This document shows positions 28,601 to 43,600 of a stretch of DNA of 64,000 nt, one piece after another (position 1 is the stretch's first letter; each line of letters begins with the position of its first letter). The translations under genes and the position numbers were made by a program. The stretch spans positions 20,643,307 to 20,707,306 of the forward strand of contig NC_134031.1 of the NCBI RefSeq assembly GCF_964204645.1, read 5' to 3'. The DNA comes from Tubulanus polymorphus (Eukaryota > Nemertea > Palaeonemertea > Tubulaniformes > Tubulanidae). Below the pieces are notes generated by a model that worked only from the letters and a program-made list of their open reading frames with translations, was not told the origin of the DNA and ran no database searches.

Positions 28601-31600
28601 AAAAGTAAATTTCCGTTTTGGTAACTAGTCGACGGAACATGAAACATCTGCAAGCTTTTAGAGCGAGTTTTGCTTTGCCGTTTCTTTACACGAGCGTAGA
28701 AGATTTCTGAAGCGGGTTATTGGCAAGAGCTTTTTCACATCGTAATAATCATCAGAACAAGATAAACTAAATAAGATTTAGAAGTCGGTTTGATTTAACG
28801 ACGCTTCTTCGATTTCACGTGATATAGGCCTACATTGATATGGATCTACAATGTACGATGCGGAACACGACCAAACGTAAATTTATGTTAAGCCTGACGC
28901 GCGACACGCATCCGACTGAAAAACCAGTTTAGGTGTTTTTTTTTTGGTCGGCACTAGAACAACAACAACAAAAAAACATCGATATTTTCTCTTTCGGGTT
29001 TTGTCGAAATAAGTGAAGGTTTGTCGTTTTTTTCGTGTTTTCGTAATCTGTGTTGCCGGTTTTGTAAACGAGCTTTTGTATTGTAAGCATACAGTGATAA
29101 TCGATTTCGTGAATAAAGAAACATTCGATTTTTTAATCGTATACGTCATTTTGTTTCGTTGAAAGACCAAATATATATGGTTTTACAAAGCCGTTCACAA
29201 CGTACCCATCAAATTATTAAATGCTAAACAATTTTAGGCGCTGATCGCTCAACATCGATTCGATATGAATTTGAGAAGAAATGGAGACTTTTAACTGCCA
29301 CTTATCTCTAATCGATGAAATATAATTCATCGCGCAGTAATTACTCAAATAAATCTAGGCGCGTGTGGGGGCCCGGAAGCGGAAATCAGCAGCCATATAG
29401 ACACGACTAACTCCCGGAACATCCGCTTTCACGCAGTCACTGGGTGGGGAGGCAAATGGGCAAAGTTTCTTTATAATTGCATTCTAATTTAGATTTACGT
29501 TACGGCGTGGCCCGATTCAATTTCACAGTTGAGTTCCACAACGCTTAAGACTTTCCGATCATCCTCGGTTTTCGTATAGTTAGTCGAATGGTGATCGGAA
29601 CTAATAATCGAACGCGCTTCGATTCGGTCGTAACGGATTTCACAGTATCGGCCATCTTGGAACATGGTGCGAACTACCGTACGTGCAACCGTACGTGCTC
29701 AATCGCGTGGGCGCTAACATTTCCGGACTATAGTTCGGACTAACGGACATTCGGTTTCACTTCGCAAATAATTGACATAGTCCAATAACCGAAGTTCGCC
29801 CTTGTGCAATCGATAAGATACATCAAATGTCTTGATAATGAAGGTCAAGCGCCTTAAGAGCAGTTATCAATTTCCCCAACAATAATAAAATACTCGCATT
29901 TTGTAGCGTTAACTACGGAACAATATATCTTTTCGCTTTTTCCTTCGTGTTCTAAAAACGGAAACGAAATTTATTTTACCCAATAAATTACATTTCGGTG
30001 CTATTCGCGGAGCAACGGGTTTGATTTACACTTTTATCTGCGCGTTTTATGTAGATCTCTCCGCGGCTTCGACGACGATACGCAAGTTACTGTTCTGAAG
30101 AATTGCAGTTCTATTCATGGCGTTATTAACGATTCCAGTGAGCTGTCGGTACAAACCTATAAAGCGACCCGTCGTACCCAGTGATTGCTTTTATAGTTAG
30201 CACAGTTACGGCACTATTTCCCGTCGTAGCGATTCTGTGCGTAACACGATAGAACACGTGAGGTGACTGGTCAACGTCAGGATTTTTACATATAGCGGTA
30301 GTTCTTAACTGGTGTCAGGTCTGGCCATGTAAACCCCGTGGAGACCACGGGTGTTGTTAGCCCAGAACTTCAAACTCCCCGTTTATTTTCACCCAGTCCT
30401 GGAAGTGGTTGTGTCCACAGTGATCTCCGCCGCTCTACGATCACCCATCTACCTATAGTAAGGTTCTTGGTAAATTAGATTTTATCTAGAAGTGAGCATT
30501 ATGGAATTCTATTTCATCTGTGACGTGCATAAAATGCGGGTCCTCCTGGCTAATTCGATAATGTGTGCCCGTGAAGACCCGCGGGTCTTTCAGCAAGGAG
30601 AACTCAGGTCGGATAGCGCGTGTAAAGAAACATGCAATTTTTCCTTTCTAGAAAAATGATATACACCAAGCAGGAGTTTAGAGCTTCTAGTCTACCGATC
30701 AAAATGCAGCATCATATTCTTCCAGGACAACCCTTAGCTATATACGACTTGGCACACTAGATTATGAAGGGCGAAATAGGTAAACTGAGGGAAGAAAGTT
30801 TATGCAACAGAATGTGAAATGTTAGAAAATGAGTCCAATAGTGTACAAAATTTGATCAATGGAATGAATCTCCAATATCCTCAGATGTCAAATATTAGAA
30901 ACATTTATTAGGAACAACGTTATTTCTTTTCAGCTAACTCAATATCCTTTGCACCAATTCACTCAGATACAGATACATACGTACATGCAGTAACCTCTGA
31001 ATCAAATCAATTATATACTATTCTCTTACTTTTTGAGTCGACGGTTTTATTGCTTGTTACCGCTATTGGTATTGTAGATATGTATGAGATCATGGAATAG
31101 TTTCACTGAAACTCGATTGCTTCCATGATGAAATCCCCTGACGACATCCATAACTACCCGACATCGTAGATATTGACTTATCAAGATTTTAACGGTTTCA
31201 GCGTTCTAGGAAAATGAGTCGACGTCATTATCAGCATAATTGTGGGTGACAATTTTTCTAAAAGTGTCTATAAATCAGTCGCACTAAAGACTTTATCTCA
31301 CCTCAAATGGACTGTCTATAAATCAGTCGCATTAAAGACTTTATCTCACCTCAAATGGACTGAGAACTGAATTCGAAGTAACACGAGGATATTTGCTTTA
31401 GATCATCATGTCTCCACATATAGGGACACGATAGGAGATATCTCTTAACTTGGAAAATAAATGCACCATTCACACCAGTCTATATCGGATTTCGTATCGT
31501 TTAATAAGTATATATTACAATAATCATTATATAACCACTGATATAACATCGGGTACATTACAGCCGATAGTCCAATAATTCGCTAGCATTGACAACGACG

Positions 31601-34600
31601 CAAACTCTCTCTCCTCTCCCATTGGAATCCATCGCTATGCAGCCGACCTTGACATTAACTCCTGCGCAGCTACATGAGCGTAACTTCACAGGCGATGTCA
31701 ACTTCCCGTTTGATTCCAGTGAACTATGGAGAATTGCCACCTGCTCTTCTCCCAAAGCCAGACTAGAGAATCTAATCATATTTCGTTGCCGTGTATAACG
31801 ATATAGAAAAAACATAAGCATTCTATCACCCCCGATACGTGTAGTTACAGTCAATGTCCCGTACAAACGATAACAAATCATGCGAACAATTTTCACGGAC
31901 AACAGAACCATGTATTCACGAAGCAACCGTAAGCCTTTACCGTCCCATGTAAGTCTACCAGTAAATTCACGCGTTAAGTGAAAAGTCTGACACGTAACTT
32001 AACGGATGCTTCGTGAGTGCGGTCCCATACATCTGATTATTCGTGTCGCATCGTTGATAACTACAACCTGTCAGAGTTCTCACGGAGACATACGTAAATA
32101 ACTTGAACTGCCTTTCAAATCTACAATGGACGCATTTTAAAACGAAGGTCCGACGAAAACAAAAAAAAACTACCGCCATGTGCTTGTTCAAATTGACCGT
32201 TAATGCCACATTGGTTGGCAAACAAAACGTGGATTTACAGGACAGACCCTCGACGTTTGTAAATCCCCTTATTAGCAGTTTATGTTGCTTCTTTGGTGGT
32301 TATTTTTGTATTTTACTTTTAATAAAGAAATAAATTTATGATAATAAAAGAAACTATGACGTCACTTGCAATATCTCTACTCAAGTACAGAGGTTTTAAC
32401 AGCCATAAACTTAAGAGTCTCCTAACACTTGAATACGAGTGTTGATGAAAAATTGATAGCTTCCAATAACAGCTTATTCATTAACCGACTGTACCGTGTA
32501 TATATCTAGCAGTATTTCGTATATCCTATACTGTTAAACGAACACAATCTACTTATATTTCTTAAACGACCAACAAAACTAGTAGTATTTCAAACTCTAT
32601 TGTGAATTCGCCTTTTTGCTGACACATTTAAAACACGATTCAACTTGCATAATATTGGTTTCAGACACGTTCAATTTCAATAAAAAGCGGTTTGAAATAA
32701 GTTTTTCTAAAAATGTCGAATGAATATGAAAAGTTATTAATGTTGGGAACATAAATCCACTTATTGTCCAATGGAAATCCTTTAATATAAGTAATAATCA
32801 ATAGTAACTTTCATGAACAGATCCAAAAGTTTCTACATCAGGTACGTATCGTTATAGATTTTCTAAATTTTGTAATAACGTCTAAAAATGAAATCTCAAA
32901 TACATCAATCGTGTGTTTCACATTGTTTTGTACAAAACACATTTAGGCAACCTTCATTACGAGTTGGTGTACACTTGATTTATGATGAATAAATTAAATT
33001 GAATTGCCATTATAGTCCCATCGTGCTTTTCGACGAGACATGTCTAGAATGATTCCACGCGCGCCTTGTTTGCTCCTTGTCTTCGGCGAAACTGAATATT
33101 GTAATGACTCTGTAGCGGATGTGAGCTCGGGCAGCTTAATTACTCGCTTACTTGCAAACTGTCGGTAACCCCCGCCACCGTCAACGCCTGCCAGTTCTAG
33201 AGTTCGACTGGAAATCATTTGCCGTCTGATTAAATCAAGACGCGCGCTACGACATAGACAGCAGAGAGCTGGAGTGGTTGAACGGAACACGGGCCAATTT
33301 CCATCAAATTAGAACCGACGCAAATAATCACCGAGAGAAACAGAAACAAGGTGAAGCGATGTGTGTTTATATTGTAGACGTTTCGTGCGGCTTCGACTGA
33401 AAATGATTTCGGGTCGCAATTTATGCTTGTTTACGCGTTGCGTAAAATGGCAATATTTGAAAAGTTGAAAATTGCGGAATGTCGTTCTGTTTACATTACA
33501 GCGACTCGCGATCCAGGAAATGCACGAATCCAAAGCCTTTTCGCGCAATTTATCCTGTCTGAAGATTATGAACTTACGAGGAAAAATACCCAACATCTAG
33601 AATCTGAAACGTCTATCGTGTCTCCCATTTGAATCGAGGCGAGATTTTTTTCTTGAGATTCCCTCAAGCAGTTTAAACTGAAAAACATTTCAAATGAATA
33701 AAGACCCACACGTCAAAGAGCTACATTTTAAAATCTAGAGAGTCGCTGTGCTCGAGTTTCTTTATCGGTAAGAGAACTACTAAACGAGACCCCGAATCTG
33801 GCATTCAGCAGTCCGAGGGAAATCTTAAAAAAGGAAAGAAGATAGAAATTTTGCGAGAATGATAGCTCGGTGCTCCCGGCCGTGTATTTATAATGTGTAC
33901 GAGTTCTATTCATAAACGCAAAAGCCGGTAAACTGATTTTGTAACAAGATAGTGATAGCTTCATCAGCTAAATCTGTTTGCAAACGAGTGACATTTTTGG
34001 TGGCTGATTGGTAGAAATGATCATTTTTGAAAACGGCATCAGTCGAATTAATATTTCGACGTGAAATTAATTCCGCGTTTTATTATTTGTAATACATATA
34101 GCGGTTACAATGATTGCGTATATTAAAAGCACAATACGAAGATGATCCAAGGGGAAATGGCAGATTCACTATATCTGCTACGCGCAGAGCCGCCGTACTA
34201 GGCAATGTGTAATTATACCGAGTAGTTGGCTTTATGGGGCAATTCATCATTCAAATTGCAATATTGCCGCGTCCTTATATCGTTGAAATGACAGTAACAC
34301 ATTGGAAAGTATTGACGCGTCGGTAGGATCCTACTATACTTGAATGCCGAGAAATGTTTGCCACTGAATCTTGCGCGTCGTGTTTTTAAAACACCCACGA
34401 CACGAACAAGTGCTACTAGTAGTGATTGCGGTGTTCGTGTGTGCACTACCGTTACCACCAGTTCCCGGATTATTTGAAAAGTTTTTTGACGACGCAAAAG
34501 CCGTTACAATAATGTTTGAATACATCGATACCAAATAACTAATTTGCCTTGCACTTCTTTGTCGTTAAATAAAATTACTTTCTGCTAATGTCTATTTATT

Positions 34601-37600
34601 TTCGTGTGATATAGATTTTTGGGACATTTCTTTCTTATTGACACGGTGTAGAATGGATATAAAAACGATAAAACAGTTTATTCAAACTGTACAGTTTCAC
34701 CAGTCATATAAAGTCCAATTTGAGGTATGTGCTCTGGAAGCTTAAGAGAAATATCCCAGAAATCGATGTCAGACAAAAAATAGACTTTATATAAGTTAGT
34801 AGAATCTGATCAAAAAACACCAAAAACCAGAAGCCAAAGACCGGAACATGCCCAAGCTCGACCCTAACCCTAACCCTAGTACGCTCTAACCCTAGCAGGA
34901 CTCGAACCTGCGACCACCAGCATGCCAGCCGAGGACGCCAACCACTAGCCTACTGCGGTCTGGCTACTGAGGGAGTTAGTAAATATTACTGGTCAGTGTG
35001 ACCAGTCAGGTGTGGTCGACAATAGTCACTGATAATTGTCCGCATAAAAGATAAGAAAGTGAGTGAAAGTGAGTAGAATACATTGTTAATCGATGTGTCC
35101 ATACCAGAGGAGCACATTTCAACCATTTATTCACGGAATATACTGGCGCTTTATGGGAGCTTATCGTTATCATTATAGGGATTTCCCCCATTATCTATTT
35201 CATCGATAAATTTGGTTCGATGTTTTATTTTAATTTGGTGTCCATTTACAAACCCACCACACCTGCCGGGAGCGAAACAGGGGTTTGATTTTGAAGTTGG
35301 AAATCGAAGTACAGATATAGTGGGATTATCAGCTGTCAAATATATAGAATTTTTGCTTCAATCAAAGGAGAGTGGATGTTTCGATTCGTCTAAACAATCT
35401 TCCCTCCAGCTTCCAGCTTGAACCGGCGACATAATCATTATCATAACACGTATCTGTTGATTGTTCGCGCGATTAAACTCGGTCTGATGAAAGAATTGAC
35501 ACCTCACTCCTCACCACCTCACACCTCACCACCTCACATCTCACAACCTCACACCTCACCACCTCACCACCTCACACCTCACATCTCACCACCTCACACC
35601 TCACACCTCACCGCCTCACATCGCACAACCTCACACCTCACCACCTCACCACCCCACCGCCTCACACCTCACAACCTCACCGCCTCACATCTCACAACCT
35701 CACTCCTCACCTCACACCTCACCGCCTCACATCTCAAAACCTCACTCCTCACGACCTCACAACCTCACACCTCACCGCCTCAGCCGCAGGGAAACACGAC
35801 GACAGATTCATCAAACATTTAGATCTTCGGTGCGCGGATAAATTTCTCCAACCCTTTTTGAAACCGAATGACTATCGGCGGAGGGAATTACTAAACCAAT
35901 ATCTTGACCGATTTTCTGAGCGATCATACGGCAGTAAGATAAGTCCTCTATGTGTTCCGATATAGCGCACATCTGTACGCAGTTCCACGGTATAGCCAAA
36001 ACTACTTTATTTCCAGTTACTGATATTTCAACTTCGGGATCAAATTTTACATCTGGGTAACGTTTCGGGCTGATTTACACGGGATAGACCATAATAACTG
36101 CATCCCACATCCAGAAATACCTGCGCTGAAATTAACAATTTTCTTTGTTTTGCTCGATTAACTACTCGTAATTAATTCACTATAGAACTTTGTGGTTTAT
36201 TCTAACAATGAATCTGACCTGTCAATTTATACTTCAAAACCAACATATTCTTTCTCTTAAAAATTGTATCGCTAATACATTCCTGATAAGTACAGTCCTA
36301 ATTTTTATCCTTCAGGCATAAACCCTCGATTCAGGGTCTGGGGTATTTTGGACACATTTGAGGTTACTATAAGTGGGGGATTCTGTGTGCGTATTTCGCT
36401 GCAGAGTCGGGTGACTAGCGCGAGACAAACGAAGTGCGAACTAATGAACATTATCTTTCTTAAAATATTCGTCGCCGGGAATGTGATTTGTCAGTGTTGT
36501 TCTTCCACGGCAACTAACGTTATAAAGTTGAGCCATTTGCAAACAAACGACATAACAAGTAACGCCGGAAATTAACCATATGACGGAACGACCTGCGTCT
36601 GGTAGAAAATAGTGTTAATTCCCTGGATCTGATGTGTTCTGCGATATCTGTTCACAACAAGATGAATTCAAGCATAGACAATTCGACTCGATATATGCAT
36701 GTTAATAGTTAACAAGGTGGAATGGCCTCCGGTCATTCCTTATAATCACGGTAAGATAGTATCTACTGGAAAATAAAAAGACTCCGCTACAAGAACTACA
36801 TAGATAGGAACACTAGATTACTGAATGATTCAATCAAACAGATATGATCGCCAAGTTTGTTTTTTCTATCACCATCGAAGCGCTTGATAAACATTTATAC
36901 TTCTATCAATTGGATCCAGTTCCAGAGATATGAGTCGAAATTGACTTGAGTTTGAGCGATTGAAAATGAGTTTACGTGTAAAAACCCAAGTGATTCATCT
37001 AGTTAGACTAAAGATACATATTCAATCATTCAAACTTTAAAAGAGTAAAGATTATTGAAAATGATGTAATTTCGACTGACTGAAGCCTTTTTATTTTAGC
37101 CGCTATTGTGTTCATCTTCAACAGATAACAGAATACATTCTCGAAGAGTTGCGTTAAGCAGACGAACGCTCCCCAAGGATGAAATTAGGCTCGGTTCAAT
37201 TTGGTCCTATATTTCATAAACAACAACTGATAATTGAAAGCCATTTTTTAGGTGGAAAGCCAGACCACATAATTCTGCGGGCTCGATTCTACGGAAGCGA
37301 TAAGGGGCCTCTACTTGTCGCATGCTAACTCAACAAGTCGCGGTCGGTCTTAAGAACGCTTGCGTCATATCGAATCTTACTCGACCTTAGTTAGGCTTTA
37401 GATTCGTCTGAAACGTAAAGCATAGAAAACAGAAACATTCACGAAGCGCGCTGTTAGTTTTCAAACGAAAATCCCCGGTATCACGGCTACAAAAAATATT
37501 CCCGCTAGATTTTCTAACACAATAAAGGCGGATTAACGAAACAGACGGGAATCAATGTTTCTCGTCTGCTGTCGACGTTCTCTAGAGTTAGCGCTGGAAG

Positions 37601-40600
37601 TAATTCGAATGCTAAATGAACGCACCTCGGAGACGCATCTGAGCCGGAAAAGCAGCGAGAATCGTTTGATTAAACGTTATTCATCTTCAATCAGCGTCGT
37701 TAACTTTAATTACTGTCAATCCGGCATTTAAATGACACGTCAAAATTGTGCGCATGTTGATAAAAGGACGCACGCAGAAATCGACTTAAAGGGAATTAGA
37801 ATAAATATTATAAGCGTCTCAGCGAAATTGACATCAGTTCGGAAATGTTAACGACTTCCGTGCAGGTATCATCAATCTAGATCCCGCCTACATTTAACCG
37901 CTAGTTTTGATACCTTATCATTCTCAAAAATTCTTTTATCTTCGCCTACGTTCAGGATCTCACCTCAGACATGCGACTTATCAATTAAAAATGGAAAATT
38001 GCCGAAAAAAATGGGGACAACATTAAAAGTCATCACCAAACTTTCAAGAAGTCGTCATCAAGACTTCGTATAACAATGAAATGTTGAATGTGTGGAGAAA
38101 GATTTTCAAGGGGTAGATTCTGTATCCCCTTCTAGATGCGTCCCCGGAGAGATGGTACCAGGCTGGTGCCATGAAACAGAATACTATCGTCATATGTACG
38201 GAAGAAATTGGACGCGTATCTCGCGTTAATTACTTACACTAAAAACGAGATGTAATCAGCATTTAGATCGAAGAGATGATCACATATATGTATGTATATA
38301 TATATATACTGAACCAGAATCCAATCCGATCGCATGAATGACAGCCTTCGGTTTATAAGGCAAAGCTGATCGATATAGAGCTCAGGAAAATAACATGACC
38401 AAGATATTGCGTCGCGAAATAGGGCCACGGATTCTAGATGTCACGAACAAGTGACACGAGTCGTACGTGACCTTGAACTCTAGACGAAGCCAGACGGACA
38501 GAAAGGCAGCTTACGACAGTTAGCGAAGGCAATTTGGGCGTTTAATGAGATATCGTCGTCATATTTCATAGTCGTTAAGATGCTGAGTGCGCGACAGTAA
38601 GTAACTTAGCAATGAATAGACAAAGATATGGTTCCTCAAGAGAGATTTAATTACAGATCACCTGTTTATGGTGCAGCTGGAACTTGCATCAGAACATCGA
38701 AATCAACCCGAAACAAAATGTCCGTGATGGAAATTGTCAGACGACGCCAATAGGGCCTACCAAGTCCACCCGGGGCTACTCACTAGGAAACGTGGGGGCT
38801 TGCCCTCTACGGGAGTCACCCTATATCGTGATATCATTTCGGCTATTTTCTTGCGACGACGCCGTAACTTTTTTGTTCACGACTTTACTTTTAAACCACG
38901 ATCGAATCGGAGAATGCGAAAACTGGTCCAAACACACATGGACTGCGCCCATCCGGTCGACCGTCTTCGCTCAAATGCCGTTCCTAAAAAAAACGCATGT
39001 TGAATTTTCAGCACATCTCTGTATCTAATGTATCGCTAATCACAGCAGCTTAAGAGAAAGACTTTAGTGTCGTGAAGTGCCATAAAGCCATACGCGTATC
39101 AAATGGCATTTGGCGCTGTCGTGTGAGCTAGCAGGCCGCTGACAACTTGATCTAATTTCTCGTAGGCCTACGCGGATCACAAGCATTTAACGCGCGATGA
39201 CGATGATTGTTCTTGTAGTATTTATATATGGTCGAGGGCTGTTCGGTCGTCAGAAATATTCATATTCAATCCTGTGAGAAGTGTATATTCGGAAGCATAC
39301 CGGTCGTACTTCAACGTCTTCTATCATTAACTAGCGAGAGGTGTATTTATTGACCGTTCTGCCCGGTGATAATGATAATGCAAATCGCTGTGTACGAGCC
39401 GTGTATATGTAGTAGTATTATCTGTTAGCTTTGCAGATGCATTATTCAGATAACTACCGTCAAAGCCAATGATACATATTCGAATGACGTTTCTTCGAAT
39501 GGGGAATTGATTTATTTGAGAAAAAGTTCATTCGGTTTTCATTGAAATGTATAAGAAATATCGAACGCGGACGACCGAGTAACTACTAGCGAACCTGATG
39601 GATCCTCCCCTGCCATAAGCGGAATCCTCGATTACTGCAGGAGGTTGCAGGTTTCCCATTCGAGATTTATGGAAAGTCGCGTCGACACTGAAGAAATTAA
39701 AACTTCTAAAGTACGCCTCCGAAAACAAAGAGCGATATTTCATTATGTAGGGAATTCCATTATATACATATCGATCAAAGTTAATCTAGATATTGAAAAA
39801 TCGTTGTAAATACTATTGGTCAGTTGGTGTGACTTGTGATGGCTGGGCGAGTAAGATGATAGTCGCACGAGCCAAATTCGGCCTGTATCAGATCAGGCCA
39901 TGCCTGGCCAACCGTTCATACCGGTGCCAAATGAGTCCGTGTCTGTGAGACATGGGCCAAATTTGGCCCGACCAAAAAGTCTGATCAAGCCCGAACCAAG
40001 TTTTAGCACGGCTCAAATCATTACCCTGCCACAAATCGTAGTAACGCGTTCCACGAATTTGACTCGGGTTTGGTCCTGGCCAATTTGATCCGGGCCAAAA
40101 TCATCTCCGTGCGATCGTGGCTATTTCATGTCTAAAAAGTGAGATACTATCGTGTTCAAATAGAACATGTAATATATTTTGTGCTATGACGGTAAAACAA
40201 GGTACACTTAATGGTTGCAAGTAAAGAAACACTTACGTTGAGCACGTGTGAATTTATTTTGTCAACTAAATGCGGTTAACATGTCGACAAAGAAACATTT
40301 CATAAAATTGTTCTGTTGAAAGGAATGTTTATACGCGGCGGAAATCATTGAAAGCGTTTTCCGATGTGAGAAACTTGGGCGGCATTAATTCTTCAACCGC
40401 TACATTCCTGAAGACTCTCACCATGTCGCAACACAGTCAGTTACTGCAATATTCATCGAGTCATCTTGCCCGATGTTCTGCCGTCGAATACGACGCATTT
40501 GTACACCACTAAATCTTCCCATTATGCCGACAATGGAGTTGGCCACAGACGGATAAGGGGATAACACCGTCAGTTTACTGAGATCAAAACAAAATGTGAA

Positions 40601-43600
40601 AGGTGAAAACAACCATCAGATCATCGGGGACAGAGACACTACTAGATCGCAAAGCAGCACTTTAAGACATCCTTTCATCTATCCGTGACTTTGAACGTCA
40701 TATCTTCACCGTAGAGAACGCGCATCAATACGAATGATCTGTATTTAATTAGAAGACTTAGTTATTCGACAAAATGTTACTTTTTAGTTATAATGTTCTA
40801 TTTCTGATTTGTTACCGGCTATCCACACGGCTGTATATGGACGCCTGATTCTGTAATTATATAAGTCACTTTTCGACTTCTCTAAGCGAGTCTCCTGTAT
40901 TTAATAATCGCACTTTCTTGCAAAAAGATTCGTATGAAACCTCGTAAATTTCTTTACCGGTGATTTGGAAATGCAAAATAAATTCATTCATTCAATCTAA
41001 CGATTGTTGATCAGAGAACTTGTATGTACGAAATTCTTAATATAAATTACGTATTTCTATGTTCTGTCACCCAGGCACGTATAGTCTTTAACTTCAGATT
41101 CGTGTTCTAATTCGTGTTCTACAGGGTAGATAGGCCGGTAGATAGATAGATAGCCGGTCGGGTCAACTATTAAGCTCAGCAGAAAAGAGAACAGAGAAAA
41201 GAGGTATCAATTTTTCAGCCTCAAGTCATTCAACAGTATTCTTTTCACCGCGGATATAGTGATCTACCGGTCCATACGCCATTACGCTTATCAATACTAT
41301 CAGGGAAGTGTAATAGTCCTTTCTGAAATATCGGAGATTGCAGCAACATGAAAATAATCGTACATCCGGTGAACATAAAACCAACATGTAAGTTTGTCGA
41401 TATAACGAACAACACTGCGGACCGATGGATGTCAGAAACATGTGCTAATTAAGCATTCGAAATGCGACAAAATCGCCGCGGCAGCGAGCAATATGTTCAG
41501 GTAATGTCTAATTGGCAGCTGTCTCCGAAAAACATCCGAATCGTACAGTTTCCAACTAACAATTTGTTGCAGCTTTGTCAATTATGAGACCGCTTAAGGG
41601 AAGGTACAGCGTGCAGATTTTGACCACACGTCCCGGTAAAACCCCTGCGCAACCGGCCCTTCGGTTGTTACGTTCAGAACGGGATTGTGCAATCACCGAT
41701 TAGAAATTCTGAGTTGAAACGTGCGCATCATGCCTCTAGGCGCATCATGCCTCTAGGCGCACTATACAAAATTCGGCGAAAGTGCTGTATGTTATTGCCC
41801 TGCAGAAACTTTATTATGCGAAATATGTATTTCTGCTTTTTCGACAAAAACAGTAACAGCAATTTCTATGCGTCTTCTGAGCGAAAGTCGATTAGCCGAT
41901 GATCATTAGCTTAGTCTGTCAAAGGCTTAAGACAATTTTAAGGCTCTGTTTCATAAAAAGGATCAATTCTTAAAACTGTGATTCGTCTGAATCGATAAGG
42001 CTAAGACTGATCGTTTAAATGAAACTGGGCCCAGGTTGATTTCATATTTCTTTGTCGATTCGATCACCGCTCGCGTAATTTGGTACCAAATTCCACGGAT
42101 ATGAACTTATTCCAATGTTTAAGGTCTGGACTGTAGATTCGAAACTGCAGAGCGAGTTGTATACACTTGTACTCGTTGGTTCTCGTATCTCGGTTAGACG
42201 GGCACCGAATTGAAGCAATAGGTTTGTGTGTTTATATATTTCAATGAATATCTGAGCTTATGAGATGCCTGCAATTGTTCCCCTAATATGAGACTCGAGG
42301 CGGTGGGTTCATAGGAAATCATATATATCCGATGATAAATTAGATTCGCCTTTGAATTGCTGCTAACGAGCTATCGATCGATTAAACTGTAAAATCTGTA
42401 AATACACTTTACCGACTACAGGAGTCGGTGAAATGCTAAATGTGTGAATGACCTAACGAACAAACAGAGACCAAACAGGATCAATATTTTGTAGGGTGAA
42501 TATAACAGCTAGTTCATGGCGGGAGACGTTAATTTGAAATTCAGAACTCGATATATCAGAAGTGTAAACCTACTCGGATCGGTGTACGGTACGTGAGGTA
42601 TTCGTGCGCCGCTATAAGCATTTGGTTCAAAATCATCCAAAATCCGAATTTAGTTTATTTTTTTGTACAAAATTATACACCAAATGATGCACGAATTTAC
42701 AATCAATTTGGAATCACCAGTGTGAGTGATAAGGTCGCAAACAAAAAATGGTATGGATATCATATGTGTGCTGGGTTAGTTTCAAATTAGATTCATTTTA
42801 AACGTCCTGTCTTCGTGACGACCGATAATTAGTCGGACTCGTGGTATCTTGCTCTGGAGTATAGGATACCGTTTGCACGATTTGCGGTTTCGATTATCCC
42901 GATAACGATAGATGCGTCAAATACTGTTTTCGATTACTTGCTGTTATAGATGTGTGACAAGAAGGGTCGTACTCTCGTGCGCAGTGTGCGACGAAGACAC
43001 TCAATAGACGCTCGTATCTGGAAAGTGTAATATGGATACCTCCACACATTTTCCCAAAACAAAATGGAGCCAGTTGACAGTGTAGTTGTGTGGGTAACAC
43101 GTAATCAAGTTTCAATTCAATCTAGAATTTCGATATGAGTAGCGGGATCATAATCCAATACAGTGTAACCATGGACCCGATATAGTGTATAATCAACAGC
43201 TCGTATCGTGGGTTGGACTCCAGTCGATTCACATGTCACAATATGTATATGTATAATCTACGTATTTGGACTCCACAACCCAGTACAACAGTTCAATGAG
43301 TCAGAAATGAAGAAACATGTCTCTATTTACTGAATTTAAGTTAAAACTGAGGCCTTGGGTCCCGGTGGTCTGATGTATTGGCTCTCCGAAGTATAGAATG
43401 GTTGAAAATTAACTAAAATTAGCTGATCAATATCGGACATTTTCCTCATCTGCCAATTCAAATAATTTTCTAATCAGTTCGAGTTAAGATCGATCGACCC
43501 TTGGTGATGCTGATTGAGTCAAAGATCTTACAATACGCTATAATTCAAACACATTGAGAAATGACTGCCGAGAGACTCGAACAAACAGCGCATTCCGATC

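Noticed and set aside
31558-31926. 122-codon minus-strand frame with a cysteine cluster
   Set aside because: I considered it as an ectodomain exon, but it has no matching splice phase, no known module, and the opposite strand is also open.
34861-34879. Telomere or internal telomeric array
   Set aside because: Only three CCCTAA units are present, next to a SINE-like element. It is too short to mark a chromosome end.
35418-35822. 134-codon + strand frame rich in SPPHTS
   Set aside because: It is the translation of the CCTCACA minisatellite. The lack of G in the array removes stop codons, so openness carries no weight.
38234-38428. Minus-strand frame next to a GTAAGT donor
   Set aside because: It runs through an AT microsatellite and has no acceptor or protein-like composition.
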